Assembly: GCA_030323305.1 (NCBI GenBank)
Contig: CP106741.1
Span: 1,452,001-1,516,000, forward strand
Direction: 5' to 3'
Length of the DNA stretch: 64,000 nucleotides
From: Paenibacillus sp. CC-CFT747
GTDB taxonomy: Bacteria > Bacillota > Bacilli > Paenibacillales > NBRC-103111
How positions within the stretch are numbered: position 1 is the first letter of the stretch; every line of letters starts with the position of its first letter. Positions 57,071 to 64,000 of the stretch are shown one piece after another. The notes under the pieces are model-generated. The model made no database searches. It was not told the DNA's origin and was given only the letters and a program-made list of their open reading frames with translations. The position numbers and the translations under genes were made by a program.

Positions 57071-58069
57071 ATGGAACCGGAACCCAGGCAGGACTCATTT
57101 CTATCTCTACTGAAGAAAGGAAACAAAGCCTCCGCGGCCGCTATGATCGGCAACCTGATCATCGCCATCGTCAAAGGCGTCGCTGCGGCTTTGAGCGGAA
57201 GCGGAGCGATGTTCGCTTCGACCATGCACTCCATTGCCGATGCCGTTAACCAGGGCTTCGTTTTCGGAGGAAGCGTGCTGGCCGAGAAGCAGCCGACCCG
57301 GCGGTTTCCAACCGGCTTCGGCCGGGTCGTGAACATATTCTGCATGGTGGCCGTCATGGTAGTGGCCATTATGGCCTATGAAACGGTCAAGGAAGGCTGG
57401 CACCTGCTGCAGCACCCGGCGGAAGCCCACGGCTTCTGGCTGAATTCCATCGTTCTTCTGTTCTCCATCGCCGTAGACGGCTTCGTCCTCATCAAGGCGA
57501 TGAAAGGCATTCTGGAGGAAACCCGCGTTTCCGCCCAAGGCTTGGGGATCATCCCCGCCGCGGTTAGCCACGTCGGCCGGGCGGCTCCCGCCACCCGCCT
57601 GGTGTTCTATGAGGATATCGTGGCTACTTTGGGCTCCACCCTTGCCCTGATTGCCGTCGTGGTCACGTCCTTCACGGCATTTAAAGCCCTGGACGGGGTG
57701 ATGACCATCCTGATCGGCTTCCTCATGGTAGGCGTGGCCTTCCGCGTCGGCTTCGACAACATGGTCGGGTTGATCGGAGTCGCCGCTCCCCGTGTTATTG
57801 AGGAAAAAGTGGGAGAGCTCATTCTGTCCGATCCGGACGTCACGGACATTAACCAGATCCGCATCACCCAGGAGGGCCGTTACTACCATATCGACGGCCT
57901 GATCGAGCTGCGCAAAGGCTTGACGCTTGCCCTGGCGGACGACATCAAGTTCCGCGTGCGGGACAAGCTCCTCTCCGATCCGGATATTACCGATGTCACC
58001 TTGGGCATTATCGAAGACAACGGCGTCCCCGACTGGACCCCGGAGAGGCTGGAAGAATTGCCCGATTAA
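57071..58069 (+). CDS. cation diffusion facilitator family transporter
   Basis: A 332-residue CDF membrane protein with six segments: ASAAAMIGNLIIAIVKGVAAALSGSGAMFASTMHSIADAVNQGFVFGG carries the metal-coupling His and Asp (HSIAD), LVFYEDIVATLGSTLALIAVVV the second site, and the C-terminal cytoplasmic domain has IRITQEGRYYHIDGLIEL. It exports divalent metal (zinc, cobalt, iron or manganese). ATG 57071 has AGGAGG upstream. Terminator follows. Confidence 0.92.
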   Translation: MEPEPRQDSFLSLLKKGNKASAAAMIGNLIIAIVKGVAAALSGSGAMFASTMHSIADAVNQGFVFGGSVLAEKQPTRRFPTGFGRVVNIFCMVAVMVVAIMAYETVKEGWHLLQHPAEAHGFWLNSIVLLFSIAVDGFVLIKAMKGILEETRVSAQGLGIIPAAVSHVGRAAPATRLVFYEDIVATLGSTLALIAVVVTSFTAFKALDGVMTILIGFLMVGVAFRVGFDNMVGLIGVAAPRVIEEKVGELILSDPDVTDINQIRITQEGRYYHIDGLIELRKGLTLALADDIKFRVRDKLLSDPDITDVTLGIIEDNGVPDWTPERLEELPD

Positions 58070-58139
58070 CCGGTGGAACGGTATCCGGCCTTTTCTTCCC
58101 GCCGGCCTTACCCAAAGACCCGGCTTTCGCCGAGCGTAC

Positions 58140-58182
58140 AAAAGTCCCTCCGGCCGCCAGCAGGCGGCGGGGAGGGACTTTT
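58140..58182 (+). terminator. terminator after the cation transporter gene
   Basis: AAAAGTCCCTCC and GGAGGGACTTTT form a perfect 12-bp stem with an inner CGCC/GGCG hairpin. Confidence 0.9.
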
Positions 58183-58257
58183 TCTTGGGGCGGGCTGAGT
58201 ATAGTTGCTCCAGGCTGGGTAAAAACTAAGTGAGGCCAGGAAAGGTGGTGGAGAAGA

Positions 58258-58458
58258 ATGCTCGACTGGATCAGACGGATCAATCTAATCTGGGTGTTCG
58301 TCCTCTTATTCGGATTTCATGGACTGTTATATTATTACCTCGGAACGGCCAATTGGCTTACCGTGACCTTGTTGGCTACCGCTGTCGACACAGCCGTGGT
58401 CGCCGTTCTTCAATATCTGCTTCTATCCGCCTCGCGGAGAAAAGAAAAAGGCGAGTAA
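58258..58458 (+). CDS. small two-segment membrane protein
   Basis: A 66-residue protein with two hydrophobic segments (about 9-28 and 33-52) and a basic end SRRKEKGE. ATG 58258 has a good GGTGGAGAAGA site. No family recognised. A terminator follows at 58495. Confidence 0.6.
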   Translation: MLDWIRRINLIWVFVLLFGFHGLLYYYLGTANWLTVTLLATAVDTAVVAVLQYLLLSASRRKEKGE

Positions 58459-58494
58459 GTTTCGGACCGGGAAACTCCCTGTTACCGGAGAAAG

Positions 58495-58527
58495 AGGCGT
58501 GCCTGCTTCAAGCGGGAACGCCTTTTT
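58495..58527 (+). terminator. terminator after the small membrane gene
   Basis: AGGCGT and ACGCCT with inner CTGC/GCGG-type pairs form a stem and TTTTT follows, 37 bases after the stop codon. Confidence 0.7.
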
Positions 58528-58578
58528 GCTATGTAAGGCACTTGAGGTTTCTCCGCTCGAACTATAACGGTTAGCGCG

Positions 58579-59078
58579 TCAGGGGATGTACTGCTGCACG
58601 ATGCGGACGACCTTCCCTTTCTTGACGGTAAGGTGATACGGATACTCCTTGGCCAGGGGTCCTTCCGGAGCAAAGTCCGGAAGATGGAAAGCGGCTGCCG
58701 CGTGTTCCATTGGAGGTCATTGGTCCACTTTCCGCTGCGGTCGTAAGTCTGCATCCACACCTGCACGTTCGCCGCCACCTCCAGTGTCCGGAGCTTCGGA
58801 TTCACGTTGCGGATATAATAGCCGCCCGGGGCGTAATCGAGCCCGGCCTCCGGCTCGTCCATGCGGAAGGCTTGGTCGGCCTCTTCCCCTTCGAACCATT
58901 GGATGTAATCCGCTGTGACATAGGTATGGCCCTGCTTGGTAAAGAGCTGCCGGATGTAGGACGGATGGGTGTCCGGGCTCTTCGGTACGGGCGTATACCC
59001 TCCTCCTTCGGCACCTGCCGAACCGGGTCCTATCCATAAAGCTGCCGCCAGAACGGCCAGTCCCCCTATCTTCTTCAT
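58579..59078 (-). CDS. secreted protein of unknown function, frameshifted
   Basis: About 166 residues when corrected. Signal peptide MKKIGGLAVLAAALWIGPGSAGA. The mature part has IRQLFTKQGHTYVTADYIQWFEGEEADQAFRMDEPEAGLDYAPGGYYIRNVNPKLRTLEV, which resembles small secreted proteins of Paenibacillus and Bacillus. One base is missing near 58700 in ACGCGGCAG; the next frame gives AAFHLPDFAPEGPLAKEYPYHLTVKKGKVV and the stop at 58579. Function unknown. Confidence 0.7.
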
Positions 59079-59275
59079 CGCTTTCCTTCCTTTCGGCGTA
59101 GGGTCCGTCTATTGCCCTTGTTTGGTTTCTTTATCATATAGGCTTGTTGCAAAAAGGACCACGGACAAAAGAAGGGGAACTCCCCCGTCTTAAGGCGTAG
59201 TCCCCATTCCTCCGTCATGTCGCAAATCATCGAACCCTGCTGGAGCGCGCTCTTGCGGGGCAGGACTTCCTTTCT

Positions 59276-60273
59276 CTAGAAAGGAGGAGCGTTCACGAAC
59301 ACCCGGGGCTCTTCGCTCTCCAGAAAGTCATACCAGCGCTGACGGAACCTCACCTGCGGCCCGTCGGCCGGCACGTGAGCCTCCAGGCGGAGGGCGTCGG
59401 GGATGGGCCGGGGGTGCTGGCTCTCCACCACCGCCCGGTCCTCCTCCAGCACGCGGCTGCTGTAACGGGAGAAGAGGCGGCTCAGACCAGGCAGACGGGC
59501 AAAATTGCGTCCGGCCAGCCCGAAGATGGCCGTCACCTCCCTGTCCACCGGCGTAAAGGTGACAAAAATTGATAAAGCGCTTGGTCCCCGGCTTCGACGG
59601 GGATAGCAGCCACTGCTGGGGAAAGCGGTAATCCAGCTTGCCTCCCCGTTCCAGATCGTGATGTCATCCCCTTCCGCCTGAAAATCGATTTGAATGGCTT
59701 TGCTCGAGTTGCGGCCTAACGTCTTCCGGTGGACGATAGGCACATGGGCCGTGTCGAGGACACTTTCGACGACTCGCGTCAGATGGGCGTTCCAGACGGC
59801 ATCGTACCCCGCCATCGTGTATTGAGAATCCTCTACCTCAGGGTACAGCTCAAGCGGAGCCGGATTGGCGGCGAGGGTCCTCCGGTCCTCGGGATAAACC
59901 CAGATCAGGCCCGCCTTCTCCGTGACGGGATAGCCCTTGGTATGGGCAAAAGCCGGAATGGCCCGGTCCGGGTGGGCGGGGATGTCCAGGCATTCGCCAT
60001 CTCCCGCGAAGCACCACGCGTGATAGGCGCAGCGCAGATTCTCCCCTCCCCTTGTCCGAGCGACAAATCCGCCCCCCGGTGCGGGCAGAATGCATGAAGC
60101 GCGTGAACCCGGCCCGACTGTGAGCGGTACAGCACCAGCTCCCGGCCGGCCAGCCTCCTGCGCACCGGCTTGTGGGCCGTTATCTCTTTCGCCCAGGCTA
60201 CCGCGTACCAGGCGCACGGGAATACCTCATGGTCTTCTTCGCGGCTCTCTCGAAAGTCATGCTTGCGGCTCAT
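59276..60273 (-). CDS. Rieske [2Fe-2S] aromatic ring-hydroxylating-type oxygenase, three indels
   Basis: About 332 residues when corrected. The Rieske domain has ALHAFCPHRGADLS and, after a break in a G run near 60050, CAYHAWCFAGDGEC, giving the CxH...CxxH cluster ligands. The catalytic domain has the non-heme iron ligands in ESVLDTAHVPIVHRK (DxxHxxxxH). Between about 59575 and 59650 a lost C and an extra T cancel out, so a stretch of about 17 residues is wrong although the frame remains open. ATG 60273 has AAGGAGG. It follows the HTTM-DCC gene by 22 bases. Family members oxidise aromatic or steroid-like compounds. Confidence 0.85.
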
Positions 60274-60295
60274 CGGATAGCCTCCTTCGCATGGG

Positions 60296-62194
60296 TTATA
60301 ATCGGGGGCCGTACACCCCGGATTGGTTATCCGGCTCCCCGGCAAAGCTTACCTTCAGCTGCCCCGGTGAACCGGTTATCACGCCAACCTCTTTCCACGG
60401 CTGGCTCAGGTTATCCGCAAGCCGGTCCTGGCGGAAGCGGTCGAGGGTGACGTCCATCGGCCGCTGCAGGATGAGGATCCGGCCCTTCTCGAGAGGAATG
60501 TTGTTCCTTACCGCCCAGTAGGTGACGAACCGGCTCAGGTTCCGTTCCACCTGATCCAAGGGGAGCTCCGGCTTTACGGTTTCGAATGTCCACAGCTCCC
60601 ATAGCCGGCCGCTGTTGTAAGAACCCGTGTACCCGTCCGGACGGATCGTCGGCAGCCTCATGGGCTCCCGGCCCTCCCGTTCGAAGACGAGCATGGTCTG
60701 CACCCGGTAGTTCACAAAGTGCTCATCCATGAATACACCGTGGCTGGTCCAGCCCGTCCAGGGGTACACGCGGGACTTGTAATACTCGGCTGTGTTCTCC
60801 AGCCGGTCGGCCAAGGCCCCGTCCCCGGTGACGTAGGTTCGCAGCAGCGGACCGGCCGGCACGATGAGCACGAACGAGAGCAGCCAAGCGGTGAGCAGAA
60901 CGCCAGCCGCCGGGCGGGCGAGGCGGCCCGCTCCCCGGTGCGGGGCCGGGTCCGCGGCCGGAGCGCCGGGCCGGGCCAGGCTGCACACGCCGTCGCGGCA
61001 GCCGCCCTCGCGGGCGCGCTTCTCGGCCACGGCGCCGTAGATGCGCTGCGCGACCGGGTGCACCGGCCAGACGCCGAGCAGCCACCCGAGAGGAGCGAGC
61101 CAGCCCGACGTCCGCAGGACCGCCGCATACGTATCCACTCCTTTGTGGATACGGCCCTGGCGGTCGATGGCGTAGATGTCGTGCAGGAGCTCCTCCTCGG
61201 GGATGGCGGCGAGCTGCGGCTCCTCGGCCGCGTGGTCCTGCAGCGGCTTCCAGGCGACGGCGCCGCGCAGATCGAGCGCATCGAGGACGGCGACCGTCTG
61301 GCGGCAAAGCGGGCAGAGACGGTCGTAGTACACGGTGAGCGAGACCGCCCGTGCCCGCCACAGCCGGGTGAGCCGCTCGTAGGCGCCCGCCGGCACGAGG
61401 CCGAGGTACAGGGCGAGAACCAGGAGCGAGATGACCGGGATCGGGAAGACGAACATCACGCCGAGGTGAAAGAGCGCCCCCACCGCGAGCAGCGGCAGCC
61501 GGAGCCGGCGAACCGGATACAGGAAGAGAAACAGGCTTTCGAAGGCAAGCAGCGCATACCCGAGCGGCCTCACGAGCCACTCTTGTGACATCAGCCAGGA
61601 AACGTTGTGGTAGGCATTAATGGGCAGCGTGGAAGGCGCCCATACGCCGAGCCCCGACAGGTACATGGAGGAGGAAAGCTTGAAGAAGGCGGAGTCGAGA
61701 TACATGAGGCCGATCGTCAAATAGAGAAAGACGGTATGGATCAGCCGGACGTCCTCCGGCCCCGGGTCCTTCACTTTTTCCCGGGCCCGTCTGCGCCGTT
61801 CCATCAGCCGTTCCACGGATAGCACCCGGTCGGAGGGCATAAAGAGCAGCAGCAGCGACAGGGTTAGAATGAGGGAATCGCCCTGCCAGTCCTCTCCGTG
61901 CGGCAGCGCTCCGAAGCCGAGCACGATGACCGCCATGACATAGTGGACGACAGCCGCCAGGCGGGTGCGGTAGCCGGCCAGCAGGAACAGCACCGCCGCG
62001 AGCCAGATCAGAAGAAGCGGGCCGGACGGTATCGTGCTTTCGATCATGTAAGGCAGCGGGTCGAACAGCAGGCGCCGGAACCGGTACATCTGCTCGATCT
62101 CTATAATCATTACCACCGAGAATCCTATTCGAAAAAGGGCCAGCGGAAGAGCGGGCACCCGGGTGTCCAACAAGCGGACTAACCAGCGGTTCAC
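60296..62194 (-). CDS. HTTM membrane protein fused to a DCC thiol-disulfide domain
   Basis: A 632-residue protein. The start is GTG at 62194 (VNRWLVRLLDTRVPALPLAL), seven bases after GAGGAGGG; longer frames have no such site and overlap the next gene. The first about 290 residues are HTTM (horizontally transferred transmembrane, related to vitamin K-dependent gamma-carboxylase): ALFRIGFSVVMIIEIEQMY, YLTIGLMYLDSAFFKLSSS. Then a DCC/DUF393 domain with VYYDRLCPLCRQTVAVLDALD (CxxC) to about 430, followed by two membrane segments and a globular C-terminus. The neighbour is the Rieske protein, so a membrane redox or oxidation system is possible. Confidence 0.85.
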   Translation of the reverse strand: MNRWLVRLLDTRVPALPLALFRIGFSVVMIIEIEQMYRFRRLLFDPLPYMIESTIPSGPLLLIWLAAVLFLLAGYRTRLAAVVHYVMAVIVLGFGALPHGEDWQGDSLILTLSLLLLFMPSDRVLSVERLMERRRRAREKVKDPGPEDVRLIHTVFLYLTIGLMYLDSAFFKLSSSMYLSGLGVWAPSTLPINAYHNVSWLMSQEWLVRPLGYALLAFESLFLFLYPVRRLRLPLLAVGALFHLGVMFVFPIPVISLLVLALYLGLVPAGAYERLTRLWRARAVSLTVYYDRLCPLCRQTVAVLDALDLRGAVAWKPLQDHAAEEPQLAAIPEEELLHDIYAIDRQGRIHKGVDTYAAVLRTSGWLAPLGWLLGVWPVHPVAQRIYGAVAEKRAREGGCRDGVCSLARPGAPAADPAPHRGAGRLARPAAGVLLTAWLLSFVLIVPAGPLLRTYVTGDGALADRLENTAEYYKSRVYPWTGWTSHGVFMDEHFVNYRVQTMLVFEREGREPMRLPTIRPDGYTGSYNSGRLWELWTFETVKPELPLDQVERNLSRFVTYWAVRNNIPLEKGRILILQRPMDVTLDRFRQDRLADNLSQPWKEVGVITGSPGQLKVSFAGEPDNQSGVYGPRL

Positions 62195-62256
62195 GGGAAA
62201 TCCCTCCTCATGCCGGATGAGGGCATCGTTTACCTTGTCTTTACCCGCTACAAACA

Positions 62257-62703
62257 TTAACCAAACTTTATACATTGCAACTCCGGAAGATCTGCACTCC
62301 CCGCATGAACAAGAAGATCGTCCCCGAAGTCTCCCGAATACAGCATTCTCTCTCCTCTGGGTCCATACAGCTCCAGGTGGAAGTACGGCAAAATATGGCC
62401 GTGATGGTCATGTTCATAAGCCATCATTACCCTCGCGGTTTCCTCGGTTACCGGGCATACCAGCTGCTCCATGCCGAGGTCCAGGCTTTTTCGTGAGCAG
62501 GCAAACCGTTCAAGCCTCCTCACCCCGTATGTGCTGGCTGCATAATGCGGATTCCCCTCGTAGGCGTAATCGCCCGGCCAGAATTTAAGCTTGAGAAGCC
62601 GGCTGGCCGGAACAAAACGGCCTAGCAGTTGGTCCGCCAGAAGACGCTTGGCCTCGATGGACATGGCAGAATGCCAGACAACCCGATGGGTGTAACCCTT
62701 CAT
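62257..62703 (-). CDS. uncharacterised protein
   Basis: A 148-residue protein, starting MKGYTHRVVWHSAMSIEAKRLLADQLLG at 62703 with GGGAGGG six bases upstream. It has LKFWPGDYAYEGNPHYAASTYGVRRLERF and a His-rich segment EHDHHGHILPYFHLELYGPRGERM, which may bind a metal. No family recognised. It is divergent from the MFS gene across an operator-like region. Confidence 0.6.
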   Translation of the reverse strand: MKGYTHRVVWHSAMSIEAKRLLADQLLGRFVPASRLLKLKFWPGDYAYEGNPHYAASTYGVRRLERFACSRKSLDLGMEQLVCPVTEETARVMMAYEHDHHGHILPYFHLELYGPRGERMLYSGDFGDDLLVHAGSADLPELQCIKFG

Positions 62704-62781
62704 GAATACCCTCCCTGCCATCCAGTCTTTTTCCTGTTTCTATTTTACGTTAGAGCGTGCACCGGACAAACCCGCATTAAA

Positions 62782-62842
62782 AATCAATTATATATTTTGA
62801 TTATAACAATCAATTGACAGTAACTATCATTTTATATAAACT
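62782..62842 (+). promoter_or_regulatory. operator-like palindromes and promoter of the MFS gene
   Basis: AATCAA (62782), TTGATT (62797) and AATCAA (62808) give two overlapping inverted repeats. Directly after them lie TTGACA (62814-62819) and, 17 bases later, TAAACT (62837-62842). A TetR- or MarR-type repressor bound here would control the MFS gene and perhaps the divergent gene; the repressor gene is not in the window. Confidence 0.5.
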
Positions 62843-62886
62843 TCCATTATCAAGCCGGTTACCGGCTGCGAAAGGTGGAACCTCCT

Positions 62887-64000
62887 ATGTCAACCTCCGC
62901 ATCCCGCAAGTGGTGGGTGCTCGGTGCTTTAAGCCTGGGTCTCTTTGCCGTAGGATTGGATACGACGATCCTGAATGTGGCCCTGCCCACCCTGGCCGCG
63001 GAATTATCGGCTACCACGGGCCAGCTTCAGTGGATGGTCGATTCGTACAATCTGGCGCTGGCCGCCGTTCTGCTTCCCGCCGGCATGCTGGGCGACCGGC
63101 TCGGCCGCAAGAAGCTGCTGCTCGCGGCCCTCGTATTATTCGGAGCGGCATCGGGAGCGTGCGCCTATGCCGGCACTCCGGATGTCCTCATTGTCATGCG
63201 AATCTTCCTCGGGATAGGTTCGGCTTTCCTCATTCCGCTCTCCATGTCCGTTCTGCCCGTTCTGTTCGAAGGCGCCGAACGGACGAAAGCCATGATGATC
63301 TGGGCGACGGTCAACATGCTCGGCATTCCGCTCGGTCCCCTTCTCGGCGGCTGGCTCCTGAAGCATTACGCCTGGGGCTCTGTCTTCCTCATCAACGTGC
63401 CTCTTGCGGCGGCGGCCGTCATCGCCGTAACGTTCCTCATGCCCGAATCCCGCTCCTCGGTCCGCCGCCGGTTTGACCTTCCCGGCCTTGCGCTCTCCAG
63501 CCTCGGGTTAACGGCGGTGATCTACGGGGTGATCCGCGGGGGCGAGCACGGGTGGTCCGCTCCGGCCGCCTGGGCAGCTCTTGCCGGGGGAGCCGCCCTC
63601 CTTCTGGTCTTCGTCCTGTGGCAGCGCCGCATCTCCTACAGCCTGATCGACCTCCCGCTGTTCCGCTCGGCCCGCTTCACCTGGGGCACCGTGCTCGCCA
63701 CGCTCGTATCCTTCGCCCTGTTCGGCCTGCTCTTCTCCATCCCGCAGTTCCTCCAAGCGGTGCTGGGCGCTGATACGCTCGGCACCGGGCTGCGGCTCCT
63801 TCCGCTCATCCTCGGGCTCGTCGTCGGAGCCAAGACCGCTCAGCGCCTGATGCCCGGGGCCGGCGCGAAGGCGGTGGCGGCCGCCGGCTTCGCGGTGCTC
63901 GCGGCTTCCTCGCCGCCGGGGCCTTCACGACGCCGGCTACCGGCTACGCCTTCACGGCCGCCTGGATGACAGCCGCCGGAGCCGGGCTGGGCCTAGCGTT
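62887..64000 (+). CDS. MFS transporter (DHA2-like), partial and frameshifted
   Basis: At least 370 residues of a major facilitator pump of the 14-segment DHA2 type: SLGLFAVGLDTTILNVALPTLAAELSATTGQLQWMVDSYNLALAAVLLPAGMLGDRLGRKKLLL contains motif D1-like and the A motif GDRLGRKK. The start ATG 62887 has AAAGGTGG eight bases upstream. One base is lost near 63905 in GCGGC; the next frame continues (GAFTTPATGYAFTAAWMTAA) to the window end. Multidrug export is the usual role; substrate unknown. The end is outside the window. Confidence 0.85.

Overview
The window looks like chromosome of a high-GC, low-GC-phylum (Firmicutes) bacterium of the Paenibacillaceae. The evidence is strong AGGAGG-type ribosome sites, SigA-type and likely SigB-type promoters, Lpl/Yes-type sugar ABC transporters with a YesM/YesN two-component pair, a YwqB/YwqA pair, a KGG-repeat stress protein and UbiA/MenA-type prenyltransferase. 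I see no rRNA, tRNA, CRISPR array, intact insertion sequence or prophage. The assignment is inference from gene content, not from a database match.

Layout. 1-2.5 kb: start of an off-window gene with a hairpin over its ribosome site, csaA, MerR, VOC and TetR genes. 2.5-8.6 kb: a six-gene minus-strand operon for organosulfur use (aldo/keto reductase, FMN monooxygenase, sulfonate-type ABC permease, binding protein and ATPase, rhodanese) behind a clear promoter and a long structured leader. 9.4-12.9 kb: a compact plus-strand operon: GIY-YIG-like protein, uncharacterised protein, fused MoxR-type AAA/VWA protein, and an HTH protein fused to a complete desulfoferrodoxin-like part. 12.9-24 kb: small regulators, acetyltransferases, a second rhodanese, glycosyltransferase, KGG protein, a DUF350/YgiC-like/lipoprotein cluster and a large secreted protein. 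24-29 kb: ywqB-ywqA. 29-38 kb: Nudix, hybrid sensor kinase, 3-methyladenine glycosylase, class A PBP, EamA transporter. 38-50 kb: acetyltransferase, sugar ABC transporter, YesN/YesM, Tat-exported beta-helix protein, iron alcohol dehydrogenase. 50-64 kb: prenyltransferase, secreted repeat protein, PPK2, azoreductase, RluF, stress-type small genes, cation transporter, Rieske/HTTM-DCC pair, and an MFS pump cut by the window end.

The sequence is unusual in quality: about 25 genes are broken by about 34 single-base indels, nearly all losses from short homopolymers, and reading across them restores normal family sequences. I therefore annotate these as single genes and state where the break is; sequencing error is the most likely cause. 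Coordinates of such genes span all fragments.

The most interesting items are the HTH-desulfoferrodoxin fusion with its MoxR/VWA operon, the attenuator-like leader of the sulfur operon, three different families of intergenic hairpin repeats, and the HTTM-DCC/Rieske pair.
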